Source: Diphasiastrum complanatum (taxonomy: Eukaryota; Streptophyta; Lycopodiopsida; Lycopodiales; Lycopodiaceae). Taken from it: a stretch of 64,000 nt of DNA. The stretch lies in NCBI GenBank assembly GCA_029204225.1, contig CM055092.1, positions 44,386,309 through 44,450,308 of the forward strand, in the 5' to 3' direction. The notes beneath the pieces were generated by a model. That model saw nothing but the letters and a program-made list of their open reading frames with translations. It was not told the DNA's origin and did not search any database. A program made the translations under genes and the position numbers. Below are positions 1-11,652 of this stretch, piece by piece (the first letter of the stretch is position 1; each line of letters starts with the position of its first letter).

Positions 1-247
1 AGCATAGGTTCTTGTTCAGATGTATGTGAAGTTTGTCTCCTCACACATCACAACTCTACTCCTTGAAGCACCAAATCTCCTTCCACAAAGCTAGCACCGT
101 TGTGGATGAGAATCAAATTTGAGAGCTGGATAGGGGCACCACCTCCTTCACCTCAGAGATGGTCAAATCACTCGACACATGGTGATTGATCCTATTCAAT
201 GAATATCTCCTTGTTCTCTCTAATCTTGAACTAAAGCTCTGATACCA
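1..247 (-). mobile_element. Leader edge and primer-binding site of a minus-strand LTR retrotransposon
   Basis: Positions 236-247 read GCTCTGATACCA, the reverse complement of the plant retrotransposon primer site TGGTATCAGAGC (pairs with initiator-Met tRNA). It directly abuts the TG-type LTR end at 248. Positions 1-235 would be the leader, downstream of the primer site on the minus strand; I see no coding sequence in them. The rest of the element lies left of the window. Confidence 0.55.
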
Positions 248-511
248 TGTTAGAAACCGACTTGCTCATAGAAGTAACCAAGATAAGATTCCTATTGTGA
301 TTAAACAATAGCCAAACACATGAGAGAGGACACAAGTGATAAGATAACTCCAACTATGTCCCATACCAAATGGACTAGGGCAAATACATACTTATAGACT
401 TTGGCGTCGTCTCTTTGCCAGTAATGAATAATCAATCTACAGTTGATATCTCTATATAAGGTACAAACATCCAACACCTATCTATAGCAAACAATCTACT
501 CACTGCTAACA
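248..511 (-). repeat. Short LTR (about 264 bp) next to the primer site
   Basis: Read on plus it begins TGTTAG and ends CTAACA, a perfect 6-bp terminal inverted repeat of TG...CA type. A minus-strand TATA-like stretch lies at 449-460, inside the LTR and near its minus-strand start, where a U3 promoter is expected. The outer boundary is inferred only from the terminal repeat; an alternative end at 476 exists. No second LTR or target duplication can be checked. Confidence 0.45.
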
Positions 512-1925
512 TTGAGGGCAATACTTCTGGGGACACATGAATTGGGCTCATGGTCCCTATCTTCATTTATTTTGTGATAGTTGAAACTGACCAGGCCAAT
601 GACCCAGGCAACATGCCCTCAATAACCCTAAATTGGTAGCTTCCTCCAAAGTTCCCTTAAGCGCCTCCAAAAAACCTTAAATGCATTCCAGAATTAATTG
701 ATTCAATTGCTAAGTCCTTCGGAAAAGGCTCTAAGATTATTCTTGTAAGAAGATCTACAACAACTCTCATTTGCAACTAGTCATGTTCATACAATGTCCT
801 TAATTGGAAATTGCTAAATGATTCATCATTTATTGTTGACTTTCCTGGCAGGTCTCTTTTATTATCAATCTGAAAGAATTTCAATGCTCACAATAGTCAG
901 CCCCACCCAGCAGAATTTAAGATTAGATTTGGGTAGCCATCAATTCACAGTTCTTATGACTCACAGCCAGTTCCAAAGCACTCTTCGGAATTTTCCAATG
1001 GTTCAAAAAGTCTTTCAATCACTGGCCACTCCACACACTTGGCAAGATTAACCACTAAATCAACCAACCACATAAATATCATCATACTACCACCCGGGGA
1101 CCCTGCACTAGAAAATCAGTAATCGATGTCTTGACTTCTTTTTCAGTTGTACTAAGGAATTTGCATTGGACAATTATGATATCTCCATCTCAACAGGAAA
1201 TATTACCAAACAAACGACTTCCAACAAAACAGATGATTAATCAGTAGTGATTCACAGATGGATATCATGGTAATCAAATTTCAAAACAACATAATCTCCT
1301 TGACTAAGTTAGTATACCAATCTTATAATGTCTACAAAACTACAAAACCAGCTCATTCTTTTGAGAAATCGTTCTGACTGTATAGCTTCTGTTATTCAGA
1401 ATTTGAAAAACAGGGATGATAAAATATACAGCTCCTGTTATTCAGAATTGGGAAAAGGGGGATGAAGATTATTTCATAACGCCAAATTGATGAGCACAAC
1501 TTCTCAATGTTCACACTCTTCGCAAATGGTTTAAACTTCAAGCTAGCAATTTTCAAATTTTATGGCTGACTTACATTTTAATTTTCTCCCTTCAAGATAA
1601 CATCCCATACTAGCATAAAAGCTTGGAGCGTTATATCCCTCTTGAAAGAAAAACAACAATCTGTGCTTATAGATGGCAGAAGCTTTATAGACCGCAGACA
1701 CAGAAATCGCCACAATAATGGAAAAGGTTCCATGTCTACCAGTGAACCCTAGGTAATGTTCGTGAAACCCTCAAAAACGAGTAAAACCTCAACTAATGTG
1801 AAAGATTTGACAAACGCTCGGAAAGGAAATGCTCAATATTGCGGACAATAGTAGTTAACAACATCAAATCTACTGATCAAGGCTCGTAAAATACGTCCAA
1901 AAACTCCAAAATACAAAACCAGATT
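512..1925. other. Non-coding stretch, nothing recognised
   Basis: AT-rich sequence with only short chance frames (the longest, at 818-1051, matches no family I know). It may include the 3' flank of the small minus-strand gene that ends at 1926. I see no repeat, RNA gene or transposon remnant. Confidence 0.4.
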
Positions 1926-2371
1926 CTAGAAATTACCATTTTCATCCGAATTAGAGCCCCCACCACTCTCGCTTCCATCCTGAGGCCCCGAGTGTTTGAT
2001 GCCTCCACCAGGCCCCTGACGAGACTTGCGAATAGGCCTTTTCCTCCACTTTTTCTGAATTTCATGCTCGCTCCCACCAGTTCCTCTAGAGCCCTGCTTT
2101 GGCTTCTCCAACGGCCCAGGCGATGATGCTGCGCTTGGTATGGGCGCCGGGGAAGAGACGAGAGACGAAGGCGAAGGCGAAGGCGAATACAAGGATGAGG
2201 GAGGAGGCACTGCGTTGTAGGAAGGCATAGCTCCCTTGTCTTTCTTACGCTCCTGCCCCATTCCCTTCACTTCATGGACCTCACTGATCCTGCAAATTAT
2301 CACTTAGCTATTGCTCCGCCAGCCAATCTGCAGCTCTCCACTTACAACTCTCTCTGATTTCGCTCCGCCAT
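1926..2371 (-). CDS. Small two-exon gene, Pro/Ser/Gly-rich basic protein of unknown function
   Basis: I do not recognise the family. The model is exon 1 at 2371-2346 (ATG, then MAERNQRE and part of one codon), a perfect donor GTAAGT, an intron at 2345-2290 ending TTTGCAG, and exon 2 at 2289-1926, giving 129 residues. The frame is kept across the junction. A second acceptor six bases further in would also stay in frame. Exon 2 encodes a Pro/Ser-rich stretch, a basic patch with KKWRKRPIRK, and a Gly/Ser-rich acidic tail ending SDENGNF. The GC-rich, codon-like composition contrasts with the AT-rich surroundings and suggests a real gene. The intron (56 nt) is short for a plant, and further 3' exons cannot be excluded. 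It could instead be a first-exon fragment of a larger gene. Confidence 0.5.
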
Positions 2372-2528
2372 TGATGCTCGCTTGGCTTCGCGGCCCTTCC
2401 TCCCCGATCGATGAAGCAGAGCTCGCGCAACCGGTAGGAGCAGAAGAACGAGTGCTGCGTTTATGTGGCAAGAAAGAAAGAAAGCAAGCGAGACAAACAC
2501 AAAGCTCATAAAATGCGCCAGCACAGCG

Positions 2529-2541
2529 ATATATATATATA
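2529..2541 (-). promoter_or_regulatory. TATA-like stretch upstream of the small gene
   Basis: An alternating TA run about 160 bp upstream of the ATG at 2371 on the minus strand. It is the only TATA-like motif in the immediate upstream region and sits at a plausible distance for a 5' UTR of roughly 130 nt. It could also be only a TA microsatellite. Confidence 0.3.
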
Positions 2542-2659
2542 GAGCCAGGTCAAGTGGGTCCAGTAACTCCCCGTGGTTCTTCGAATATTCGTCCAAATCT
2601 CCATCCATTGGAACGCTTGCACCAAATGTCAATTCGACAACCGACTCTCACTAATAAAG

Positions 2660-4784
2660 GATGACGTGCCTAAAAAGATGAAACATGATTGTAAAAGCCA
2701 AAAAGCAAACCTAGTTAATCTTATATATTTAATCAAAAGTAAAACAAAGAAATAGCTACTTAAAAAAGTATTGTTCGCTCTAAATCATCGATTTGAAGAA
2801 TTATATTTATTAGGTTAAGTAGGAACTCTGAAAAACAGTCGTTCTTGCAATCACGAGACATCTAAGATTGAAATCATTGAAAGTGCTTTAAAATGTTGCA
2901 AAGCGATAGAAATAGGTTGAAGATAAAAAGATATGATGATAGATGGTTGTGGGACACTACCACCCTAACATTTCATTGCTCCACACAAGAAGACAAAAAT
3001 TCATTGAACTTTCTATATTCAATTACTTGAGATGTAGCGGTCCCTTGAGTGGTGAAAGAAGGTCCTAGCAAAAAAGATTGGTAATGACATCTCCAAGAGT
3101 GTGAAAAAGAATAGGATATATAGAACAACCAGATGACTGCAGGACCAAATACATGTTTACTGTTGAACAAATTGAAAACCATTATCATGAGCAATAGCAA
3201 TAAGTACATACTAAATGGAATCATCTGACACAATATGATCACCACTAAAGAGGCACTACATAAGATGAGTAGCAAGAAAATTAAACATGTGACCACATGA
3301 ACACTTAGTCAACCCTATCAACCTCGAATGTGAAAGTAGTAACAAACAAATCTGAAGAAAGCTACAAGCACAGAAAAATAAAAGACATAACCAAACAAGC
3401 CCCTACGCATTTTTTTCCAAGTGTCCTAATTCTAACTAGAAATGTACAAATCATCATGCATGTGTCCATTACACTTTGTGCATGCCTTGCATGTCACTAT
3501 GGATCACTTACAATTAATGCATGCTCCATAGGAGTTTCTATACTCTTACAATCTAACATATTGAAATTTTTTAGCACCGGCATGTAAAACCCAGCTATTA
3601 ATGGTAAAATTGGCACACATTTGCCTATAGATAGGGGTCCCAGCCCTCCCAAATTGTGGCTAGAGCAAATTTTGAGGCCTTAGAAATGGCCCATAGAATA
3701 GTTTACGACCTTAGAATTGGCCCGATCATACTAGCCGGCACTGCCGAGCGAATTTTCAATGTACTCTGCTACTTTTCAGGGAACCGGTTGCCTTAAAGAA
3801 ACCCCAAGTCACGATTGCTCGCCAATACGATACACGGAAAAACGGCAATGAGAAAAATCAACTCGCAACAAATGGTCGGAAATTATGGGACAGGGTCAAG
3901 GAAACTGTAACAAAAATATAGGCAAGTTTCAGTGCAAGTCAAAGCGGCACCCAGACAAACAAATCACCTTGATGGCTTAATGGGCCATATGGACACGCAA
4001 AAAAAGAAAATACAAGTAGAGGCCAAAAGTGCTTATCAAAAATACCTTACCTAAAAGTGGTAAGAATTGACGAGAAGTAGCAATGAGGACTACCCAATTA
4101 AGAAGAGTAATCAAGAGAAGTACTTACCATTTACACCACCAACAAGTGCAAAAGAAAAAAGTGGATCACACATGTGGTACCCGTGTACCCGTGGCCCCAT
4201 CCATCTTTTCCAAAAGGGAAAGGGTACCACTTGTGGTCAAATCACAACTAAGAGCCATGTACAAGAGAGGACACTTTTCATGAAAGGCTTGAAAAATGAA
4301 GATATGGCATTATAAAGGGGAAGCTTTGGGTGAGCTATATAAAAGGCATATGTCTTCTTGAGATTGGGATCCAAGAAAAAGAAAAGGATGAGGGAAAACT
4401 TTGGGTTGTGTGTCACGTGAGTTCAACGAGAGAGAATGAATGTGGAAGAATGTTGAGTGAGAGAGTGAATGAGGAAGGATTGAGAGTAAGCTATTTGAAG
4501 AGATGATGGGAGAGAGAATTTTTGTTTTGTATGCTAAATGAGAGGGTGGACATGAGAGAATGAGTCATTGGATGTGTCATTACAAAGGATCACACTCAAG
4601 CCATGTTCATGCATGAACACCAGTCAGATTGAAAAACCAGAATGTATTCAAAAAGGTTGCCGACTACATCCGGACGCAACTAGCTCGATGGTTCAGCCTA
4701 CAATATGCTATTTTCACCAAAAAGGCTAATGACAAGATCTATTGTAAGATTGATGGAGTGAATGCCCTGTTGACAGTCGATGGA
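2660..4784. other. AT-rich intergenic sequence with one dispersed repeat
   Basis: No gene recognised. It contains the dispersed repeat at 3413-3523 (listed separately). A TATA-like motif (GCTATATAAAAGGC, about 4335-4348, plus) is followed by purine-rich GAGAGA-type leader sequence, reminiscent of an LTR promoter. The frame at 4629-4841 (plus, about 70 residues) resembles nothing I know. Confidence 0.35.
3413..3523 (+). repeat. Dispersed repeat, inverted copy at 14906-15016
   Basis: About 110 bp that recurs as a reverse complement near 14906-15016 with only a few mismatches (both carry the GTGATCCATAGTGACATGCA block in the latter's orientation). The family and full limits are unknown. It may be part of an LTR. 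Confidence 0.6.
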
Positions 4785-6012
4785 GCAGGTAGACACCTGA
4801 GTAGCTATTGTGATTTAATACTACTGGCTTCCAACACCTAACTACCTTATTGAATTCATGAGGTTCTGTTTGCTCTATCTTTCGTGGGTTGGTCTGCTGA
4901 ATCAACCAAATTCAGCATTGCGTTACTGCTCAGACTAGTGGGAAAATCGCACCTCGAGCTAGCAGGGCAGACTACCCTGGTAGAACTGATCGTTCATATC
5001 CATTATCTTGCATACAATCCATCGGTGAGCAAATGTGTAACAGCAAGTACTGAAGCATGATTGATCAGATACACAGGTAGACAAAGCCTCCTCTAAACTC
5101 ACCATGCTGGTTCCCAGAGACATCACGTGATCTACCTGCAGTCCAAACCCATAGGTCTGATATTTTTGCTACATGACATTCCTCTCTGATATATCCTCGG
5201 TGTGGAGGTCTGGCCCAAAGACTTTCCCAAATGCAAGGGTCGAGATCTCAGTTATCACTAAAATTGCGCCTCTGACAACAGCGTGTTTATATTAGATCTG
5301 TTCTTGTGTGACACACAGCTCGTCGCGGCCAGTAGGCCATCACCTATAAGAATGTCTGAAGGGGGCCATCCACCAGTTTAAGTATGTGATGTCTAGGAGG
5401 AATGGCGGCTTAGGCTGAAGGCTCATGACTTGGTGGTTCTTGGAGACATACCGGTTTCCTCCAACATTTGAGGTATACTTTTAACTTTCATTCTATTTGG
5501 TCGTTTCAGTACTGTGATTGTGTGACTTCTGTTTCTTTTTACCTTGACTTACATTTGGGCTATAATACAATATCGAGCCATAAGCTAGATGTTATGTTAT
5601 TCTATGGATATCATGTTTTTTCATTGTTAATGATGTTTTCAAGATTCTTGGAGCTAAGGCCAATCTTTCCACAATCCATGCATAGTTGCTAGAAACCATT
5701 AACAATGTATTGTGCCATTAAGAGTTTTTAAACGATTGAGTCGCTAAACCCGGTCTCTTTGAAACACAAGAGAGGGTAGTCCACCGTGTGTGGTTGAAAT
5801 ACACCACCTCGGTTAGGGGTCAGTATAGTCACATCCATCGTTGGAACTGCCTTTAAGAGTTTTTAAACGATTGAGTCGCTAAACCCGGTCTCTTTGAAAC
5901 ACAAGAGAGGGTAGTCCACCGTGTGTGGTTGAAATACACCACCTCGGTTAGGGGTCAGTATAGTCACATCCATCGTTGGAACTGCCTAGTGAAATACCTA
6001 GGCCTAACGGTT
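4785..6012 (+). repeat. Direct repeat R, copy 1 (contains a private tandem duplication)
   Basis: Nearly identical over about 1.1 kb to 7637-8739. Both start GCAGGYAGACACCTGAG and end CTAGGCCTAACGGTT. Copy 1 is longer because a 135-bp unit is tandemly duplicated in it (5718-5852 and 5853-5987); copy 2 has it once. Neither copy has a convincing protein. It is followed directly by LTR-like sequence and an Asp-type primer site, so R may be the 3' internal region of an LTR element. Confidence 0.7.
5718..5987 (+). repeat. Tandem duplication of a 135-bp unit
   Basis: Two adjacent units, 5718-5852 and 5853-5987, appear essentially identical by eye. The related repeat at 7637-8739 contains only one unit, so the duplication arose after the two R copies separated. 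Confidence 0.8.
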
Positions 6013-6474
6013 GGCAAAATATCCCCGCTTATCAAACAAAGTGGCGCGTATAACTGGCATCCCACGTAGCACGAAGATGACTAAAAGATGATGCTTTATT
6101 GTCATTTCATGCACACTGATCTTATTTACTATTGTTGTTGATTGAGCACTCATGGACATCTTAAAATAATGGTAAGCACCACCCTCTTTACCAAGTGCAG
6201 CCGTAGTGTAATGGAGATGTCCTTAATTACCCTCACCTAGAGCTAGAATATGGAAAGACATGACCAATACGATCAAGAATGATGTTAAACCTCCTTGCAG
6301 CCGTGCCTACGGGGGCCTGGAAAACCCTCATCGGCTGGGGAGCACGGGGTGATTGAGATGGCCCTCGAAATTGGAGGCGGTATTCCTCAATCACTCACGT
6401 AAGGGCAGTGTGGGCCCTTCCCCTGTAGGGCTTTCTGGTGAGACCAAGCCCCCGTCGAGAATTTTCTCCTATCA
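6012..6474 (+). repeat. LTR of a gypsy-type element (about 463 bp)
   Basis: Begins TGGCAAAATATC and ends CTCCTATCA, immediately before a primer-site-like motif. A diverged inverted copy lies at 19935-20406, which shows this is a repeated unit. The left boundary coincides with the end of repeat R and is less certain than the right. Confidence 0.5.
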
Positions 6475-6475
6475 T

Positions 6476-6493
6476 TGGTGCGTCTGCCGGGAA
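6476..6493 (+). promoter_or_regulatory. Primer-binding-site-like motif, Asp-tRNA type
   Basis: TGGTGCGTCTGCCGGGAA sits one base after the LTR end. It resembles the Asp-tRNA-type primer site TGGCGCCGTTGCCGGGGA of Athila/Tat gypsy elements (shared TGG.GC and TGCCGGG). The match is imperfect. Confidence 0.45.
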
Positions 6494-6935
6494 TCGAAAT
6501 CTATTGAGGGAATATCATTTGGAAGACAACTACCATATTCATGGACTATAGAGTATACATCTAGTTTAGGCCATCAATAGTCATAAGTTGATAGTTGGTC
6601 GATTGTGTTAGCTGACTCGTCAGACGTCGCCGCAGGTGCACCTATTTTCAGTTATCACCATCAAATACTGAGAGCCTGCCATGTGTATGTCAATCCTAGT
6701 GCATCAGTCAAGATACCCTTCACTCAAAATACTGGTATAGTTGAAAGAATTGTCATTTGTCCTTTGGCTATTAACCATATGACATGACAACAAGTGGTTA
6801 GCATCACACAGTGATGTGTGCTGATCCCACACATAGAGTATACATTCTACCACCTTGTCACTATTATGGACAAGCTATCTAGAATACCGTCAACCACACG
6901 TCCAACCTTGTTACATGCCCAAGTAATCAAGCCAG

Positions 6936-7241
6936 ATGAGGACCCTCTACCTGAAAACAGTTGAATTTTTGTGTTGGTTATGGGGATTAGTACGGAGACA
7001 AGAAGCTTTACTGGAGCCTCCTAGAGATCCCAATGACGAAGCAAGAGATCTAGTCAAAGAGGTAAGAGACTGCATCTTACATATGAATGAGAGGGTATCA
7101 GCCTTGGCTGCAGAAATAGGACAATTTAAACGCCAACTGAACTTAGTCAACCAAAGGCTCTCTACACCCACTAGGCATGTTTGTCGGTTTTGCCAAGGGG
7201 ATCACAAATTTTCCCAGATACTTTCGTTAGCGGATTCATAA
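6936..7241 (+). CDS. Short gag-like frame (101 residues) of a non-autonomous LTR element
   Basis: An ATG-initiated frame about 440 bp after the primer site. The middle is Glu/Arg/Leu-rich and looks coiled-coil-forming (EVRDCILHMNERVSALAAEI region). Near the end is CRFCQGDH, half of a zinc-knuckle pattern. Placement after the leader suggests a gag remnant, and I see no polymerase between here and the second R repeat at 7637. No family match is certain, and it could be chance. Confidence 0.3.
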   Translation: MRTLYLKTVEFLCWLWGLVRRQEALLEPPRDPNDEARDLVKEVRDCILHMNERVSALAAEIGQFKRQLNLVNQRLSTPTRHVCRFCQGDHKFSQILSLADS

Positions 7242-7636
7242 TCAATGTTGTTTCTGGGTTGCACAAGTGGAGTTACCTTGGTTAGAGCACTCAAGACAGT
7301 TTTTTCTAAAGGCGTTGTAATTGATGGTTGTCCCTGGGGAATAACTCTCTTGTTGTGGGTCCCTACCCCCACTCTCTTCTTGGTTTTGTTCATCCCTTCC
7401 TCTGAAGGGATATCGCTAGGCATTTTTTGAGGGTTCTGCATAGTTTTGTTTGTATTTTGAATTTTTGAGTCACGGGGCTAGGCATAACAGTGCATGTATC
7501 TAGATTTTTTACCCGCTCCCCACATTTTTGTCCTAAACGACCATTTCTGATATCTTTCAATCTTCAAATACATATCGTTTCCTTGTTGTTTGTACAACTG
7601 TAATCGCACTCATTGCTTCTCAATTACTTCATCCTA
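7242..7636. other. Non-coding internal sequence between gag-like frame and R copy 2
   Basis: AT-rich with no recognisable gene. Probably the internal region of the small LTR element whose 5' end lies at 6012. Confidence 0.35.
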
Positions 7637-8739
7637 GCAGGCAGACACCTGAGTAGTTGTTGTGATTCAATACCACTGGCTTACAACACCTAACTACCTT
7701 GTTGAATCCATGAGGTTCTGTTTGCTCTATCTTTTCTGGGTTGGTCTGCTGAATCAACCAAATTTAGCATTGCATTACTGCTCAGACTAGTGGGAAAATC
7801 GCACCTCGAGCTAGCAAGGTGGACTATCCTGGTAGAACTGATCATTCATATCCATAATCTTGCATACAATCCATCGGTGAGCAAATGTGTAACAGCAAGT
7901 ACTGAAGCATGATTGATCATATACACAGGCAGACAAAGCCTCCTCTAAGCTCACCATGCTGGTTCCCAGAGACATCACGTGATCTACCTGTAGTCCAAAC
8001 CCATAGGTCTGATATTTTTGCTGCATAACATTCCTCTCTGATATATCCTCGGTGTGGAGGTCTGGCACATCGTTGGTCGTTCCAAAGACTTTCCCAAATG
8101 CAAGGGTTGAGATCTTCGTCATCACTGAAATTGCGCCTCTGACAACAGTGTGTTTATATTAGATCTGTTCCTGTGTGACACACAGCTCGTCGCGGCCAGT
8201 AGGCCATCACCTATAAGAAGGTCTTAAGGGGGCCATCCACCAGTTTAAGTATGTGATGTCTAGGAGGAATGGCGGCTTAGGTTGAAGGCTCATGACTTGG
8301 TGGTTCTTGGAGACATACCGGTTTCCTCCAACATTTGAGGTATACTTTTAACTTTCTATTTGGTCGTTTTAGTACTCTGGTTGTGTGACTTTTGTTTCTT
8401 TTTACTTGACTTACATTTGGGCTATAATACAATATCGAGCCATAAGTTGGATGCTATGTTATTCTATGGATATCATGTTTTTTCATTGTTAATGATGTTT
8501 TCAAGATTCTTGGAGCTAAGGTCAATCTTTTCACAATCCATGCATAGTTGCTAGAAACCATTAACAGTGTATTGTGCCATTAAGAGTTTTTAAATGATTG
8601 AGTCGCTAAACCCGGTCTCTTTGAAACACAAGAGAGGGTAGTCCACCGTGTGTGGTTGAAATACACCACCTCGGTTAGGGGTCAGTATAGTCACATCCAT
8701 CGTTGGAACTGCCTAGTGATATACCTAGGCCTAACGGTT
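7637..8739 (+). repeat. Direct repeat R, copy 2
   Basis: Matches 4785-6012, lacking the 135-bp duplication. After it the sequence changes at once to an unrelated stretch. A 104-codon minus frame at 7811-8125 is disrupted in copy 1, which argues against a conserved protein. Confidence 0.7.
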
Positions 8740-9590
8740 CGAAATTTAAGATCGGATATTTTTGACCTTGGATCGGATTTCTCGACCCAATGATAAGCTT
8801 AGTGAAGAGAGATTTTCTGACCCTGGATCGGATCAGATTGAGTCATTATTTTTTTGGGAATGTTAAAACCTGGATCGGATTGGATCGAGGTGGTATTCTC
8901 GGGGCATGTTTTGGATTGCATCAAATCGAGGTGGTTTTCTCCGGCCTGTTTGATAGGTCTAAATTTTTTGAGTCACTGTATATTTTTTGAGTCATTGTAT
9001 ATTTTTTATACAATGTATATTTTTTGATACAATGTAAATTTTCGATATTGTCAACTCAAAAATCCAACCCACATCGTGACGTTGAAAGTCTGTCTACTCT
9101 ATACATACAATTAGAATGGCGGCTATCTACTATAGGACGAATCTAGTAAATTAAGTAGATTAATGTCATGCTTTTAATGTACTGATCAATGTATAGAGTC
9201 AGCGCCCTAATCAGATTAAGTATTATTCTATAGACATTATTCAAAATAGTTTGATAGCCATTTTGTATGCAATGATCTATCAGTTGAAGCCTATTTTTGC
9301 ACTAATTGTCTCATGCATTGCTTCAAGCTCTTGTACTCATTTTCTAATCAATCAGGGTGCAAGTTCTTGTCCACACTACTATTTTTGTTCTATTGTGCAG
9401 TGCTACTATTCATTTTCATCTTGAATACTTGCTGGTAAACTACACACTTCCGATCCACACCATCCGCATTCTCCACTTCCACTGCTATCCCACTGGTTTC
9501 CGATTTGATATCAGAGCTTCTGTTATCATAGATCTATTCTAATTTGATATCAGTCAGGTCTTTCTAATAACCTCTCATTTTACGATAGGA
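8740..9590. other. Low-complexity sequence with short imperfect repeats
   Basis: GGATCGGAT-type motifs recur around 8771, 8825 and 8874, then GAGTCA(C/T)TGTATATTTTTT motifs around 8970-9040. At about 9503-9516 TTGATATCAGAGCT resembles a decayed initiator-Met primer site and could mark the leader of the copia remnant that follows. No gene seen. Confidence 0.35.
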
Positions 9591-11000
9591 TGGAGGTGGG
9601 GAGCACATCTCTATAAAGTTTCAAGAGCATCATGTGCAGTTTGGCATCAAGAAGGAAATCACATATGCTTACACACCTCAACAAAATGGAGTGGCCTAGA
9701 GGAAGAATCCAAATTTATGTGAATGTACAAAAGCCTTGAGATTGGATGCATGTCTTCCAAAGTCATTTTGGGGTGAGATTGCCTAACCTTGCTATTGGAG
9801 GGAAAACACCATTTAAATTGTTGTATAAGAAGAAGCCAAAAATTGATCACTTGAGAATCTTTGGATCCATTTTCTTTGTTCATGTTCCTTTGAATGTAAG
9901 GACTAAGGAGTTGTGCTATCTACTAACAAGATTGTGTTGAGTAGAGATCTGATTTTTCATGAAGAAAAATTTTCCAAGCTTGATGAGGTCGAGGGTGCTC
10001 AAATTGATGTTGGATCCATGGAGCTACCGATTCTTCAAAGAGCATGATGGAGAGGGGCCGAGGCTTGAGGACGAGTTTTCTCAATCCAAGACTCCAAGGC
10101 GATCTTCAAGAGACAAGTTCGAGCCACTTAGGCTCACATATGTTGACAAAGGGAAGCAAGCCAAGATGGGTAATCTCTCTCATGCAATTTTCATTTCCTT
10201 TGATGAGCTTTCCTATGTGAAAGATGCATAAGAATCAAAGGTTTGACATGAGGCAATATTCTTTGGAGTTTGATGCTTTGATTTCAAATGGCATACTTGG
10301 GAATTGGTTCATTTTCCATCTAAATAAAAAGGGCAATTGGTTGTAAATGGGTGTTTAGAGTCAAATACAATTGAGATGGTTCTATCAACAAGTATAAAGC
10401 TAGGCTTTGTGCAAAAGGATATGCTCCAATCAAAAGTCTAGATTATGATGAAACCTTTACTCCATGACAAAGATGACTACCATTGGCATCTTTTTTCAAT
10501 AAATTTATGTATCAAATGGATGTGACTAATGCTTTTTTCAATGGCTACCTTGAGGAGGAGATCTACATGCACCAATCAGAAGGATTTATCATGCAAGGTC
10601 AAGAGGATAAGGTTTGCCTCCTTTTCAAAAGCTTGTATGGTCTCAAGCAAGCTCCAAGATGTTGGTATTCTTGACTGAACACTTTCCTTCTCTCAATAGA
10701 TTTCACTCTTAGTGAGTATGATCGATCTTTGTACTTCAAGTTCATAGATAGTGATGTGATCATCCTTGTACTTAATGTAGATGACATTATTTTTTGTGAA
10801 AACAATGTCAAGGTCATTGATGAAGCAATGCTAGCTCTATAAAAAGAGTTTAAAATACAAGATCTTGGATCTTTGCACTATTTTTTTGGGTCTTGACGTA
10901 AGTAGGACATCTTCTCCTCTGGAACATCAAGTAAGGGATCCAATAGATGGTGATGAAATATCCTTCAAGGACATCACACTCTATAGGAGTCTCATAGGTG
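9591..11000 (+). pseudogene. Copia J: decayed integrase-RT polyprotein
   Basis: Fragments of Ty1/copia pol in order. The integrase core comes first, with a DGGGEH-like stretch, YTPQQNGVA followed by a stop, and a KALRLDACLPKSFWGE block. The post-integrase region is next (IFGSIFFVHVPLNVRTKE), then RT with INKYKARL, MDVTNAFFNGYLEEEIYM and SLYGLKQAPR. The YVDD catalytic motif reads NVDD around 10770. Frameshifts and stops break every domain, so it is dead. It ends abruptly in the RNase H linker (DITLYRSLIG) at 11000, exactly where the LTR of element K begins. Confidence 0.85.
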
Positions 11001-11652
11001 TGAAGGATTTCAGATCATTCAAGATCCAATCCATGTCCCAAATCTTTGGTTACAATAAGGAGCAAACCAACAATCCTGCCAATGTAGAAAAATCAGCATC
11101 TACATACAAAATGAGATGCAAACTCTAAGAGATATTGATCAAACATGAACCAAAACATAAAATATGTTTGATGTCCGTACAATTACAGTACCCTACTGTA
11201 TTTCACACGTGTGGAATCAAAAATAGCAATAAATGATCATTCTACACACAAGATTGCAAGATAACACCAAGATAGTACACCAATGAGTAGTAGAACCCAA
11301 AGAGAACCATGTATAATGATGAAATGAGAGATAGAAGAGAGAAGATGTGTCTCTCCACGAGTTACATCCTTTTATAGAGTTTCCAAACCCTATTTTGCCA
11401 CTTGGCTTTCCCTCCAAAATGTAAACCCTACTATTTTTGGGTCTAGATTCAATGTACCCAAAGTTCAAATTTGAATCTCTCTCAAACTCGACTACCAACT
11501 TTCCCACACTTTCCAAAAGTGTTTATTGAATGTATTTTAAACTAATATAACTTCAAAAAGTTTATCTCTAAGTCAAAAATGCGTTTTGGCCTCTTATTGA
11601 CAATTTACCAAAATATGACTAAACTAGATTAAACTAGTTGAAATCTCTCACA
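11001..11652 (-). repeat. 3' LTR of copia K (family L)
   Basis: On the minus strand it starts TGTGAGAGATTT and ends near CCTTCA. The polypurine tract GAAGAGGGAG (11653-11662, minus) precedes it, as expected for a 3' LTR. Related family-L LTRs are at 24783-25474, 25587-26184 and 32194-32813. It lies inside copia J, so K is the younger element. Confidence 0.75.
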
